The notes beneath the pieces are model-generated. The model was given only the letters and a program-made list of their open reading frames with translations, was not told the DNA's origin and made no database searches. From contig NZ_JBBKTX010000024.1 of the NCBI RefSeq assembly GCF_044962685.1, forward strand, positions 1 to 64,000: a stretch of 64,000 nt of DNA, in the 5' to 3' direction. The stretch comes from Oceanobacter antarcticus. GTDB taxonomy: Bacteria; Pseudomonadota; Gammaproteobacteria; Pseudomonadales; Oceanobacteraceae. Position numbers and translations under genes: made by a program. Positions 8,914-18,043 of the stretch are shown here, piece by piece. Every line of letters begins with the position of its first letter. Within the stretch, counting starts at the first letter, position 1.

Positions 8914-10686
8914 TTAATAGGTACGGATTTTCGGTGGGAACGCTTCCATAGTCTTGGGAGCGAAGTTCACTGCGCGCTTGCCAATGGTCTTGGTTTGCGG
9001 GAAGTATACAGAGTGACACAACCAGTTTTCGTCATCACGCTCAGTGAAGTCGTTACGGGCATGTGCACCACGGGATTCCTTACGTTCAATCGCCGCAACC
9101 GCTGTTGCATAGGCAGTTTCGAACAGGTTATCCAGCTCCAGAGCCTCGATACGGGCCGTGTTAAACGCACCGCTCTTATCATCCAGAACGGTGTTTTTAA
9201 GACGCACACCGAGTTCATCCAGCATCGCCAGACCTTTTTCCATGCTTGGACCTTCGCGGAATACGCCAAAGTACAGTTGCATGGTTTTTTGCAGATCCGC
9301 ACGAACGTCGGCAACACTCTCCCCACCGCTGGAGTTATTCAGTCGGTTCAGACGCGCCATGGCAGCTTCAACATCGGCTTCGGAAGCTTCTGCAGACTCA
9401 AATCCGTCACGGAAGCTTTGTTCAACCTGCAAGCCAACGGCACGGCCAAACACCACCAGATCCAGCAGCGAGTTACCACCCAGACGGTTGGCACCGTGTA
9501 CAGAAACGCAAGCTATCTCACCGGCGGCGTACAAACCCTCAACAACAACATCATTGCCGCTCTCGTCCAGAGTCAGTGCCTGACCACCGATATTGGTAGG
9601 AATACCCCCCATCATATAGTGACAGGTAGGAACCACCGGGATCGGTTCTTTCACCGGGTCAGCGTGTGCGAACGTGCGAGATAATTCCAGAATACCTGGC
9701 AGCTTGGCATTCAGGGTCTCTTCACCCAGATGATCCAGCTTCAGGAACACATGATCGCCATCTTCACCACAACCACGGCCTTCCAGAATTTCCAATACCA
9801 TGGAACGTGCCACAACGTCACGACCGGCAAGATCCTTGGCGTTTGGAGCATAGCGCTCCATGAAACGTTCGCCATCCTTGTTGATCAGGTAGCCACCTTC
9901 ACCGCGACAACCTTCTGTAACCAGCACACCCGCGCCAGCAATGCCGGTGGGGTGGAACTGCCACATTTCCATGTCTTGCATTGGCACGCCGGCACGGATA
10001 GCCATGCCAACGCCATCGCCCGTGTTGATCAGGGCATTGGTGGTGGACTGATAGATACGACCCGCACCGCCAGTTGCCAGAACCGTTGCCTTGGCCTTGA
10101 CATAGACATTTTCACCGGATTCGATATCAATAGCGATCACACCGGCGACCTGGCCCTTGGAATTTTTCACCAGATCCACGGCATACCATTCATTCAGGAA
10201 GGTCGTGCCGCCTTTCAGATTGCCCTGATACAGAGCATGCAGTAAAGCATGACCGGTGCGGTCCGCTGCAGCACAGGTACGAGCAGCCTGGCCGCCCTTA
10301 CCAAAATCCTTGGACTGCCCACCGAACGGACGCTGATAGATTCGACCTTCTGCCGTACGGGAGAAAGGTAATCCCATATGCTCCAGTTCGAATACGGCCT
10401 GAGGGCCGACAGAACACATGTACTCGATAGCGTCCTGGTCACCGATGTAATCGGAGCCTTTGACGGTATCGTACATGTGCCAACGCCAGTCGTCGTTGGG
10501 ATCATCGGAAGCGATCGCACAGGTGATACCACCTTGTGCTGATACCGTGTGAGAACGAGTTGGAAAAACCTTGGTCACACACGCGGTCTTGATACCCGCC
10601 TCGGTCAGCTGCAGTGCGGCACGCATGCCAGCACCACCACCACCGATCACGATGGCATCAAACGAAAGAGTTCTGATTGATGACAT
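8914..10686 (-). CDS. sdhA: Succinate dehydrogenase flavoprotein subunit
   Basis: This is the catalytic subunit oxidising succinate to fumarate with covalently bound FAD. It has 590 residues, the usual length. The FAD fold is at 12-22 (IGGGGAGMRAAL). The FAD-attachment His lies in TRSHTVSAQGG near residue 47. The active site includes HPTGIAGAGVLVTEGCRGEGG and the loop PTCHYMMGGIPTN. It sits between sdhD (3-base gap) and sdhB in the conserved sdhCDAB order. Confidence 0.98.
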   Translation of the reverse strand: MSSIRTLSFDAIVIGGGGAGMRAALQLTEAGIKTACVTKVFPTRSHTVSAQGGITCAIASDDPNDDWRWHMYDTVKGSDYIGDQDAIEYMCSVGPQAVFELEHMGLPFSRTAEGRIYQRPFGGQSKDFGKGGQAARTCAAADRTGHALLHALYQGNLKGGTTFLNEWYAVDLVKNSKGQVAGVIAIDIESGENVYVKAKATVLATGGAGRIYQSTTNALINTGDGVGMAIRAGVPMQDMEMWQFHPTGIAGAGVLVTEGCRGEGGYLINKDGERFMERYAPNAKDLAGRDVVARSMVLEILEGRGCGEDGDHVFLKLDHLGEETLNAKLPGILELSRTFAHADPVKEPIPVVPTCHYMMGGIPTNIGGQALTLDESGNDVVVEGLYAAGEIACVSVHGANRLGGNSLLDLVVFGRAVGLQVEQSFRDGFESAEASEADVEAAMARLNRLNNSSGGESVADVRADLQKTMQLYFGVFREGPSMEKGLAMLDELGVRLKNTVLDDKSGAFNTARIEALELDNLFETAYATAVAAIERKESRGAHARNDFTERDDENWLCHSVYFPQTKTIGKRAVNFAPKTMEAFPPKIRTY

Positions 10687-10689
10687 AAC

Positions 10690-11037
10690 TTACACGCTCC
10701 AGAGGATATCGATACCCCAAACGAGGTAAACAAACAAAAACCCGACGCACACCAGTTGGAACAAAGTACGTACGCCAGCATTTTTGAGGTAATCGGTCGA
10801 GATGGTCCACATGCCAACCCAGGCATGGGCACAAATCGAAACCAGGGCGGCCATACTGAACACTTTCATCCAGGTATGAGCAAACAATCCCTGCCACTGA
10901 GCGAACTGCAAATCTGGTGAAGCCACCAGAAAGCCCACAAGAAACAGTGTATAGAGGGCCAGCACAACAGCACTAAGACGCTGTACTACCCAGTCATAAA
11001 GGCCACTACGGCCAAGATTTGTAACACTTGCTACCAT
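10690..11037 (-). CDS. sdhD: Succinate dehydrogenase membrane anchor subunit
   Basis: This hydrophobic complex II anchor helps form the quinone and heme b sites with SdhC. It has 115 residues from the ATG at 11037, which is preceded by AGGAG at 8 bases; a TTG six bases earlier is possible but weaker. The sequence after NLGRSGLYDWVVQR shows three membrane spans, about 20-40, 50-75 and 92-112, and contains the His/Asp stretch HAWVGMWTISTDYL typical of SdhD. Its start overlaps the end of sdhC, indicating translational coupling. Confidence 0.93.
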   Translation of the reverse strand: MVASVTNLGRSGLYDWVVQRLSAVVLALYTLFLVGFLVASPDLQFAQWQGLFAHTWMKVFSMAALVSICAHAWVGMWTISTDYLKNAGVRTLFQLVCVGFLFVYLVWGIDILWSV

Positions 11038-11405
11038 ACCCAAACTCCTGCCAGAAGAATTACGATCGCGCCTAGCACCAGAGTAATAATGGCACCGGTG
11101 TGTCCGCCTTCTTTGGTTTCACCAATTCCCATGTCCATCAACAGATGCTTTACACCCGCCACAAAGTGGTAACCCAATGCAGACAAAATGCCCCAGGCGA
11201 TGAACTTGACTATCCCGTTATCAAATGCATTCGTCAGATTGGCGAAGCTTTCCGCAGATTCCAGCGATTCCGCCAGCGCCGTCAGCATAAAAGCGACGGC
11301 GAAGAACAGAATGAAACCGGATACACGATGGATAATGGATGCTTTGGCGGGAAGAGGGAGCTCAATAGTAGAAATATCCAAGTTTGTAGGTCTATTGCTA
11401 TTCAC
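11031..11405 (-). CDS. sdhC: Succinate dehydrogenase cytochrome b556 subunit
   Basis: This is the cytochrome b subunit of complex II. It has 124 residues from a GTG start with AAGAG about 4 bases upstream; no ATG is available in a suitable place. HRVSGFILFF near residue 26 is the family signature and quinone-site region. GYHFVAGVKHLLMD near residue 80 carries the heme-ligand His. Three membrane helices are evident. It is the first gene of the operon, about 116 bases downstream of a near-consensus promoter. Confidence 0.94.
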   Translation of the reverse strand: MNSNRPTNLDISTIELPLPAKASIIHRVSGFILFFAVAFMLTALAESLESAESFANLTNAFDNGIVKFIAWGILSALGYHFVAGVKHLLMDMGIGETKEGGHTGAIITLVLGAIVILLAGVWVW

Positions 11406-11520
11406 GGCTCTTTACACTCTCTTATGGGCTCACTGCCCGCAAAACGGGAAGCGAGCGCGGGCTCAAGAAGACGACCCCTCAGCTTGTACAAGTTTTGCAC
11501 AAGTTTTAAGGCCGCGACAA

Positions 11521-11549
11521 ATTATAGTCATGCACCTTCTCTTTTACAA
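11521..11549 (-). promoter_or_regulatory. Sigma-70 promoter of the sdh-suc operon
   Basis: On the minus strand TTGTAA (11549-11544), a 17-base spacer and a perfect TATAAT (11526-11521) form a near-consensus sigma-70 promoter about 115 bases before the sdhC GTG. The remaining 11406-11765 intergenic DNA holds this promoter, a leader and the gltA promoter, with no gene visible. Confidence 0.82.
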
Positions 11550-11671
11550 ACACTTAGCGCCGCGAGTTTACTACTATGGTATGTAGTGTTTACACGACGT
11601 ACAGACACAATGCATCTGAGCGGTGCAATATACTCCGCTTGAATAGAAAGATATGCTCGACCCCATGGTAA

Positions 11672-11699
11672 TTGACAAAACGAGTTCACAACCTATAGT
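11672..11699 (+). promoter_or_regulatory. Sigma-70 promoter of gltA
   Basis: A perfect -35 TTGACA (11672-11677), a 16-base spacer and TATAGT (11694-11699) lie 66 bases before the gltA start. The sdh and gltA promoters are back to back about 120 bases apart, so a regulator bound between them could act on both TCA units. No specific operator was recognised. Confidence 0.78.
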
Positions 11700-11765
11700 G
11701 AACCCCCTTAATTAGAGGTAACGCCTTAATTACTGGGCTTAATTTGAACAGCAGGAGGCCTATCC

Positions 11766-13043
11766 ATGGCTGACAAAAAAGCAATACTAACGGTCGATGG
11801 CATTAAAGAATCCCTGGAATTACCTGTATATGAAGGAACCCTTGGGCCGGATGTTGTTGATGTTCGTAGCCTGACTGGCAAAGGCCTGTTTACTTACGAC
11901 CCCGGCTTCGTTTCTACCGCAGCCACTGAATCCCAAATCACCTATATCGATGGTGATGCTGGTGTTTTACTGCATCGTGGCTATCCGATTGAACAACTGG
12001 CAGAAAAGTCCGACTATCTGGAAACCTGCTATTTGTTATTGCACGGCGAGCTGCCATCTGCTGCAGAAAAGGAAACCTTTGTCAGTACAATCAAGAACCA
12101 CACCATGGTTCATGAGCAATTGAGCCACTTTTTTAACGGCTTCCGTCGTGACGCGCATCCGATGGCCATTATGTGTGGCGTTGTTGGTGCCCTGTCCGCT
12201 TTTTATCACGATTCGCTCGACATTCATGACGACAATCACCGCGTCATTTCTGCCCATCGACTGATCGCTAAAATGCCCACATTGGCAGCCATGGTTTACA
12301 AATACTCCATTGGCCAGCCATTTATGTACCCGCGTAATGACCTGGGCTATTCCGAAAACTTCCTTCATATGATGTTTAATACACCTTGTGAAGACCGTGA
12401 AGTCAGCCCGATCCTGTCCAAGGCCATGGATCGTATCTTCCTGCTGCATGCCGACCACGAGCAGAACGCCTCTACCTCGACTGTACGCCTGGCAGGATCT
12501 ACCGGTGCCAACCCGTTTGCCTGTATTGCAGCAGGCATCGCAGCCCTGTGGGGGCCTGCCCACGGTGGCGCCAACGAAGCGGTATTACGCATGCTGGCTG
12601 AAATTGGTGACGAATCCAACATCGACAAGTTTGTTGAACGTGCCAAGGACAAGGACGATCCGTTCCGCCTGATGGGCTTCGGCCACCGCGTTTACAAGAA
12701 CTTCGACCCACGCGCCAAGGTGATGAAGCAGACCTGCGACGAAGTTCTGGCTGAACTGGGCATGGAAGACGATCCTATGCTGAAGATCGCCATGAAACTG
12801 GAAAAAATCGCTACAGAAGACGAGTACTTCATCAAGCGCGGTCTGTATCCAAACGTCGACTTCTATTCCGGCATCATCCTCAAGGCAATTGGCATCCCGA
12901 CGGAGCTGTTCACCGTTATCTTCGCCACCGGCCGCACCCCTGGCTGGATTGCCCACTGGAACGAAATGATCAGCAGCGATTACCGCATTGGTCGTCCACG
13001 TCAGTTGTATACCGGCCACAAACGTCGGGATTATCCGGCCTGA
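11766..13043 (+). CDS. gltA: Citrate synthase (type II)
   Basis: This enzyme condenses acetyl-CoA with oxaloacetate to citrate at the entry of the TCA cycle. It has 425 residues, matching the hexameric Gram-negative class, whose members are usually NADH-inhibited. Visible motifs are LLHRGYPIEQL, the catalytic regions LHADHEQNASTSTVRLAGSTGANPFAC (first His near 235) and GFGHRVYKNFDPRA (His near 310), and the C-terminal RPRQLYTGHKRR. A strong AGGAGG site lies 8 bases before the ATG. It is monocistronic: its own promoter precedes it and a rho-independent terminator follows. Confidence 0.98.
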   Translation: MADKKAILTVDGIKESLELPVYEGTLGPDVVDVRSLTGKGLFTYDPGFVSTAATESQITYIDGDAGVLLHRGYPIEQLAEKSDYLETCYLLLHGELPSAAEKETFVSTIKNHTMVHEQLSHFFNGFRRDAHPMAIMCGVVGALSAFYHDSLDIHDDNHRVISAHRLIAKMPTLAAMVYKYSIGQPFMYPRNDLGYSENFLHMMFNTPCEDREVSPILSKAMDRIFLLHADHEQNASTSTVRLAGSTGANPFACIAAGIAALWGPAHGGANEAVLRMLAEIGDESNIDKFVERAKDKDDPFRLMGFGHRVYKNFDPRAKVMKQTCDEVLAELGMEDDPMLKIAMKLEKIATEDEYFIKRGLYPNVDFYSGIILKAIGIPTELFTVIFATGRTPGWIAHWNEMISSDYRIGRPRQLYTGHKRRDYPA

Positions 13044-13066
13044 GTCCGATAAAATCATAAAAAAGG

Positions 13067-13091
13067 CCGCTTATTAAAGCGGCTTTTTTTA
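13067..13091 (+). terminator. Rho-independent terminator of gltA
   Basis: The stem GCCGCTT/AAGCGGC with loop ATTA is followed by seven Ts, beginning 24 bases after the gltA stop. A-runs before the stem make it potentially bidirectional. Confidence 0.9.
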
Positions 13092-13190
13092 TGCAACCGC
13101 AGCATTAATGTCGTTATCAACTCCGCTACCATCAAATACAACCCTACCCATCAATAAACGTTTCTTCTGGATTAATCAGGATATCTAATT

Positions 13191-14072
13191 ATGAATATTG
13201 CATTTATAGGTCTTGGAACAATGGGTTTTCCAATGGCCGGCCATCTGTCCAATGCCGGATTTAACGTTACCGTATATAACCGCACGGAGAGCAAAGCCGA
13301 CCAATGGTTACAACAATATAGTGGTAAAAAAGCAATGACCCCGGCAGCTGCAGCTAAAGGAGCCGAGGTTATCTTGCTGTGCGCAGGCCGCGACAGCGAC
13401 GTTGAGACACTGATGACAGGTCATGACGGGATTCTTGATGGAATAAGACAAAGTGGACAAATTGGACACATTATTATTGACCACACAACCACCTCTTCTG
13501 TTCTTGCAGAGCGAATGAGTGTCACCGCCCAGCAGATGGGCTGCCACTTTGTCGATGCTCCGGTTTCCGGAGGGCAGCAAGGAGCCATCAATGGCCAACT
13601 CAGTATCATGGTGGGCTGTGATGAACAGCTGCTGGACAAGGTAATCACCACCACAGCCCCCTACACCCGCGCCATTGCTCGGCTGGGTACTGCTGGCTTC
13701 GGCCAAAAGACCAAAATGGTCAACCAGATCTGCATCGCCGGATTACTTCAGGGATTGGCAGAAGCCATTCATTTTGCCCAACACAATAACCTCAATATTG
13801 AGAAGGTAATTCAGGTTATTTCCCAAGGTGCAGCAGGTAGCTGGCAAATGAACAATCGCTACCAAACCATGCTCGATAATGACTACGACCATGGCTTTGC
13901 TATCGACTGGATGCGTAAGGATCTTGGTATTTGCCTGGATCAGGCCAAGCGCAGTGGTGTCGCCCTGCCAGTCACAGAACTGGTCGACCAGTTTTATGCC
14001 GAGCTGCAATTGATGGGCGAAGGTCGCAGTGATACATCCGTACTACTCAAGCGCCTGCAGCAACAAAAATAA
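13191..14072 (+). CDS. NAD(P)-dependent beta-hydroxyacid dehydrogenase
   Basis: This is a member of the 3-hydroxyisobutyrate / tartronate-semialdehyde / succinic-semialdehyde reductase family, which oxidises beta-hydroxyacids or reduces semialdehydes. It has 293 residues, the typical length. The Rossmann motif GLGTMGFPMAGHL is at residues 7-19, the substrate loop DAPVSGGQQGA near 124-134, and the catalytic Lys in KTKMVNQI near 170. An all-helical C-terminal domain follows. The substrate cannot be told from the sequence, and neighbours do not help: gltA upstream has its own terminator. It appears to be expressed alone. The family assignment is firm; a precise name is not. Confidence 0.88.
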   Translation: MNIAFIGLGTMGFPMAGHLSNAGFNVTVYNRTESKADQWLQQYSGKKAMTPAAAAKGAEVILLCAGRDSDVETLMTGHDGILDGIRQSGQIGHIIIDHTTTSSVLAERMSVTAQQMGCHFVDAPVSGGQQGAINGQLSIMVGCDEQLLDKVITTTAPYTRAIARLGTAGFGQKTKMVNQICIAGLLQGLAEAIHFAQHNNLNIEKVIQVISQGAAGSWQMNNRYQTMLDNDYDHGFAIDWMRKDLGICLDQAKRSGVALPVTELVDQFYAELQLMGEGRSDTSVLLKRLQQQK

Positions 14073-14221
14073 GGCGCTGCCCAAGGTGACTTGCCCTGAC
14101 ACCACCGTCATTGTCGACCACCGGAACCGGGTAATCTGTCCACGGTAAACAGGATCCCGTCATAGCCGGGCAAACCTTGAGATCTGGTCTAGTATTAACC
14201 AATAAACGGGAGCAGAACACT

Positions 14222-14827
14222 ATGACCACCCATGATCGTCATTCCATTTCCGGACAAGCCCGACCAGAAGACAAGGAAATGGACTGGAGCCAGATAGGCG
14301 AAACACTGGCCATGCTCGCCTTGGCAGTTGCCCAGATTGAAACGTCGTTAACGGAGGGGGGTCAATCGGTGGACAAGTTGTCGACCAATTTTACCGGTAT
14401 GGCCAACAACACCTTGCGAATCCTGCAGATTACCAGGGATGAGCCGCTGCAGGCCGAGGAACCAACAGCCAGCCGCTTACGCAGTGAAATTCACCAGATC
14501 GCCACAGAGGTTAATCAGGAAATTCAGGAAGCCATTATTGCTTTCCAGTTCTATGATCGCCTGACCCAGCGTCTGGATCATGTCAGCCGCAGTCTGGAGC
14601 ACATGGGCCATTTGATGGCCGACGGCGGCTCCCGCTACCAACCGAATGCCTGGCAAGGACTGCAACAAGAGATCAAGGGCTATTACACCATGGAAGCCGA
14701 ACGCATCATGTTCGAACAGATAATGGCCGGCAAAAGCGTTGCTGAAGCTCTGAAGATCTACCACCATCATTTCCGTCAAAGTGCTAACGATACGTTCGAC
14801 ACCACTGACGAAATCGAGCTGTTCTGA
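14222..14827 (+). CDS. Hypothetical helical protein with CheZ-like D-x-x-x-Q motif
   Basis: I do not recognise a named family over the full length. The 201-residue protein from ATG 14222 (GGGAG about 9 bases upstream; an in-frame TTG at 14177 is less likely) is predicted almost wholly helical: a helix around 25-75, an acidic break near 73-82, then a second long helix from 83 on. The second helix carries AFQFYDRLTQRLDHV, in which D112 and Q116 have the same D-x-x-x-Q spacing as the catalytic Asp/Gln of CheZ (DLTGQ in E. coli). The total length is also close to CheZ. cheV lies about 0.9 kb downstream on the other strand. I infer a possible response-regulator phosphatase or chemotaxis-associated helical protein; this is untested. 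Confidence 0.55.
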   Translation: MTTHDRHSISGQARPEDKEMDWSQIGETLAMLALAVAQIETSLTEGGQSVDKLSTNFTGMANNTLRILQITRDEPLQAEEPTASRLRSEIHQIATEVNQEIQEAIIAFQFYDRLTQRLDHVSRSLEHMGHLMADGGSRYQPNAWQGLQQEIKGYYTMEAERIMFEQIMAGKSVAEALKIYHHHFRQSANDTFDTTDEIELF

Positions 14828-14848
14828 CAGGTTGAAAGATCCCGCTCA

Positions 14849-15667
14849 TCAAAGCACCCAGGGAGCAACAGTCACAATCTCCAGCGACTCCCCGACACGT
14901 AACTGTGCGATGTGATCAACGGTTGCGTTTTGCCCGAAGACCAGCCGCTGATTAACCAGACAATGCTGCTTTAAGGCCGCAACCACCTCTGGCTGACGCT
15001 GCTGGGTCAGCAGATCTCGCGTCGGAATCACACAACGCTCACAGGGTTTGACTAACAGCAACTGCCCATCAGGATGATCCAAACGCTGCCATTGCTGCTC
15101 AGCAAATGCCTCCCCACCCCGAACCACCACATTGGGCCGAAAACGCAACATATCAATTTCGACCCCAGCCGACTGGCTCAATACCGCCAGTGACTCTTCG
15201 CTGGTCACCAACAGCGGAAAGCCATCGGCAAAACCGACCCACTGCCCTGTTCTGGCAAAATCAGGATCAATCTGGCGATGACTATCCGCTGGCATAAACA
15301 CCAACCTTGCTGGCCTGCCAAGAACGCTACTCAGCCACCTCGACGCAGGTTCACCACAATCCAGGGCCTGAGCCGTATCCGACCAGATGGATACCGTCAC
15401 ATCCTGATCGACCGGCGTATTCACCACCAGATCCGCCATGCCTGCGAATCCCAACGTCAGTACCCCTTGCTGAAGTTGCGTCTGAATCCCAGCCATCACT
15501 GGCAACTGGCGCTGGGTCAGAAAACGTCCGTCCGGATCCACAATCATATAACGACGATCACCTTCCGGCCCCTGGTGATCAAATGTCAGCCTGTCGACCC
15601 GATACCCGGCGCAGGACTTGACCGGATACAGATACAGACCGGTTATTTCAACGGTTGGCGTAGTCAT
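14849..15667 (-). CDS. MOSC domain-containing protein (YcbX-like)
   Basis: This is a molybdenum-cofactor-related protein with an N-terminal MOSC beta-barrel domain (ITGLYLYPVKSCAGYRVDRL at the start) and a C-terminal MOSC domain. CERCVIPTRD carries the cysteine that in this superfamily binds or transfers the Moco sulfur. FADGFPLLVTSEESLAVL is also characteristic. It has 272 residues from ATG 15667 (AGAGGA 6 bases upstream); an upstream start would add a poor leader. The C-terminal [2Fe-2S] ferredoxin domain of E. coli YcbX is missing, so electron delivery for N-hydroxylated compound reduction would need another protein. The substrate is unknown. Confidence 0.85.
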   Translation of the reverse strand: MTTPTVEITGLYLYPVKSCAGYRVDRLTFDHQGPEGDRRYMIVDPDGRFLTQRQLPVMAGIQTQLQQGVLTLGFAGMADLVVNTPVDQDVTVSIWSDTAQALDCGEPASRWLSSVLGRPARLVFMPADSHRQIDPDFARTGQWVGFADGFPLLVTSEESLAVLSQSAGVEIDMLRFRPNVVVRGGEAFAEQQWQRLDHPDGQLLLVKPCERCVIPTRDLLTQQRQPEVVAALKQHCLVNQRLVFGQNATVDHIAQLRVGESLEIVTVAPWVL

Positions 15668-15737
15668 GGCATCCTCTACCTGGAAAATACCGCAAAGAAT
15701 AACGACTGCATGGAAAATAGAGAACACTTAACCGGCG

Positions 15738-16682
15738 TTAACCCAAGCGGTTTTCCAGCTTGGTACGAATATGCCGCTGCACTTCGGCGGCCATCTCGAA
15801 GGGCGCAAATTTTGACAAAAATCCGTCACAACCCACTTTTTCCACCATGGCCTTATTAAAATTGCCAGACAGCGACGTATGCAGTACTACAATTGTATCC
15901 TTGAGCACCGGATCACGACGAATTTCCGTCGTCAACATATAACCATCCATCTCCGGCATTTCTGCATCCGTAATGATCATTAGCAGTTCGTCGTTAATGT
16001 CCATGCCCTGTTCTTTCCAGTGCATCAATAATTGATAGGCATCCAGACCATTACGCGCTTCAACAATCGTCAGCCCCATGGGCACTAGCACCTGCCGCAT
16101 TTGCTCAATTGCCACCATGGAATCATCCACGATCAGAATCTTCTTGCCCTGCACTTGTTTCAGCACTCCGCGGTCGTATACATCATCCGACAACTGTGTG
16201 TTGTAGGGTGATATTTCTGCTAATACTTTCTCAACATCAATAATTTCGACAATACGGCCATCCATCCGGCTGATGGCCGTCAGATAGTGCTGTCGTCCAG
16301 CACCACTCGGTGGCGGCAAAATTTCATTCCAGTTCATATTCACAATGCGATCGACGCCCCCAACCAGGAATGCCTGCACCGTCTTGTTATATTCAGTCAC
16401 AATAATCGTGGCATCGACGGCGTCCATGTTCAGTGGCCCCATCTGAATCGCCTGACGTAAATCCACGACCGGTACTGTTTGACCGCGTAAATGCGTCACC
16501 CCTCGCACAACCGGGTGGCAATCCGGAATACGGGTTAGTCGCGGCAGTCGCATCACTTCCTGAACTTTAAATACATTGATGGCAAAAAACTGGCTGCCAC
16601 CCAGATGAAATAACAGGAGTTCCAGGCGGTTCTGCCCAACCAGTTTGGTTCGGGCATCGACGCTGCTCAAGACACCGCTCAT
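15738..16682 (-). CDS. cheV: Chemotaxis protein CheV (CheW-receiver hybrid)
   Basis: CheV links chemoreceptors to CheA and can be phosphorylated. The 314-residue protein has a CheW-like domain (about 20-160; VQEVMRLPRLTRIP and VTHLRGQTVPVVDLRQAI) followed by a receiver domain (about 175-305). The receiver has the acidic pair in ILIVDDSMVA, the phospho-acceptor Asp in IITDAEMPEMDGYM, the Thr/Ser position in VVLHTSLSG and the Lys in FLSKFAPFEM. It stands alone, 70 bases upstream of the MOSC gene on the same strand and divergent from the EAL-HDOD gene. It fits the chemoreceptor and flagellar genes at the far end of the window. Confidence 0.93.
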   Translation of the reverse strand: MSGVLSSVDARTKLVGQNRLELLLFHLGGSQFFAINVFKVQEVMRLPRLTRIPDCHPVVRGVTHLRGQTVPVVDLRQAIQMGPLNMDAVDATIIVTEYNKTVQAFLVGGVDRIVNMNWNEILPPPSGAGRQHYLTAISRMDGRIVEIIDVEKVLAEISPYNTQLSDDVYDRGVLKQVQGKKILIVDDSMVAIEQMRQVLVPMGLTIVEARNGLDAYQLLMHWKEQGMDINDELLMIITDAEMPEMDGYMLTTEIRRDPVLKDTIVVLHTSLSGNFNKAMVEKVGCDGFLSKFAPFEMAAEVQRHIRTKLENRLG

Positions 16683-16809
16683 ATTCAGCTCCAGTCACAT
16701 ATTCTCAACAAAGTGTAGACAAGACCGGGCAAAACGCATGGTTAAGCTAGACTGATAATTCAGATGCCAACAATGGCCCTTGCTTTCGCTTGCTGACGAG
16801 AACCCATGA

Positions 16810-18039
16810 ATGAGTGAAGTCACCGTCCCATTACTCGCCCGACAACCGATTCTCGACCAACAACAGAATATTGTTGGCTACGAATTACTCAGTCGACCTA
16901 TCCCAAATGCTACTACTGCCTGGCAAGATGCCTATGGCGATCAGGCGACCAGTGAGGTCATCATGGGTGCCTACAATGAGATTGGCATTGACCGGGTAAC
17001 CGGGGGATTACCTGCCTTTATCAACTTCACCCGTTACTGGCTGGAAAACCCGCCTTCACTGTCTCCTGGAACCGTCGTTGCTGAATTACTCGAGCACCTG
17101 GATCTTGACGAAGCACTGATACACCACGTCAAACAGCTCCACCGGCTCAAATACCAAGTGGCATTGGATGATTATCGAGGCACGCCTATACCGTTAGAGT
17201 TGCTGGACTACCTGCATATCATCAAGATCGATGTTCTGGATCTGCCCGTCGATACCAATCTGAAAACTCTGATTCAACGGTACCACCGACCCGGTCTGCG
17301 CTGGCTGGCCGAAAAAGTAGAAACCCGTGAAATGTTTGATGCCTGCCTGGAAGCCGGTTGTGAGTTGTTTCAGGGCTATTTTTTCAGCAAGCCAGTCATC
17401 ATGTATGGTCGTCGCATTCCGGATAACAAGCTGTCCGTGTTGAAATTACTCAAGGTACTGAACAACCCCGAAGTCGAAGTCGACGACATTCACCGGGTAT
17501 TACAGGCGGATCCGCAACTGAGCTTTAAAATGCTGCAAATGGTCAACTCGGCCTACCTCGGCTGTACCACAGAAGTAACGTCCATCAACCGCGCCATCGT
17601 CATCCTGGGCTTTGACCGTATCCGCGCCTGGTCCAATTTACTGGCACTGGGCCGTCTCAATGACAAACCGAATGCACTGCAAGAACAGGCCGTGATTCGC
17701 GCTTGTCTGGCGCGTCGTCTGGCGAGCCACTGGCCCGGCATTGATCAGGAAACCGCCTTTACGCTGGGGTTATTTTCGTTACTGGATGCCTTTGTCGATA
17801 TTCCTCTAAAACACCTGTGTGAAAAGCTGAATCTGTCAGACAGCCTGAAAAATGCCCTGATGCGCAGAACAGGAGGGCTAGGCCAACTGCTGACATTGGT
17901 ACAGAAACTGGAGCAGGCCGAGTGGGATGATCTTGACTGGTACGCGCTGGAACAGCTCGGACTGCAAGCCGACGTTATCTCCAGTGCGTCTGTTGATGCA
18001 TTAAACGATGCCAAAGAACTGGTCGAAGCCCTGGCTTGA
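16810..18039 (+). CDS. EAL-HDOD signalling protein (YuxH type)
   Basis: The 409-residue two-domain protein has an N-terminal EAL-like domain (about 1-200) and a C-terminal HDOD domain (about 205-400). The EAL part has lost the EAL triplet: YELLSR stands at the usual EALLR position. It still shows INFTRYWL, ALDDYRG, IKIDVLDL, AEKVETREM and QGYFFSKP, so cyclic-di-GMP binding is possible, but hydrolysis cannot be assumed. The HDOD part begins LLKVLNNPEVEVDDI and includes MVNSAYLG. Proteins of this architecture often act in signalling and motility. It is divergent from cheV across 127 bases and converges on waaC with a 4-base gap. Confidence 0.85.
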   Translation: MSEVTVPLLARQPILDQQQNIVGYELLSRPIPNATTAWQDAYGDQATSEVIMGAYNEIGIDRVTGGLPAFINFTRYWLENPPSLSPGTVVAELLEHLDLDEALIHHVKQLHRLKYQVALDDYRGTPIPLELLDYLHIIKIDVLDLPVDTNLKTLIQRYHRPGLRWLAEKVETREMFDACLEAGCELFQGYFFSKPVIMYGRRIPDNKLSVLKLLKVLNNPEVEVDDIHRVLQADPQLSFKMLQMVNSAYLGCTTEVTSINRAIVILGFDRIRAWSNLLALGRLNDKPNALQEQAVIRACLARRLASHWPGIDQETAFTLGLFSLLDAFVDIPLKHLCEKLNLSDSLKNALMRRTGGLGQLLTLVQKLEQAEWDDLDWYALEQLGLQADVISSASVDALNDAKELVEALA

Positions 18040-18043
18040 CGAC

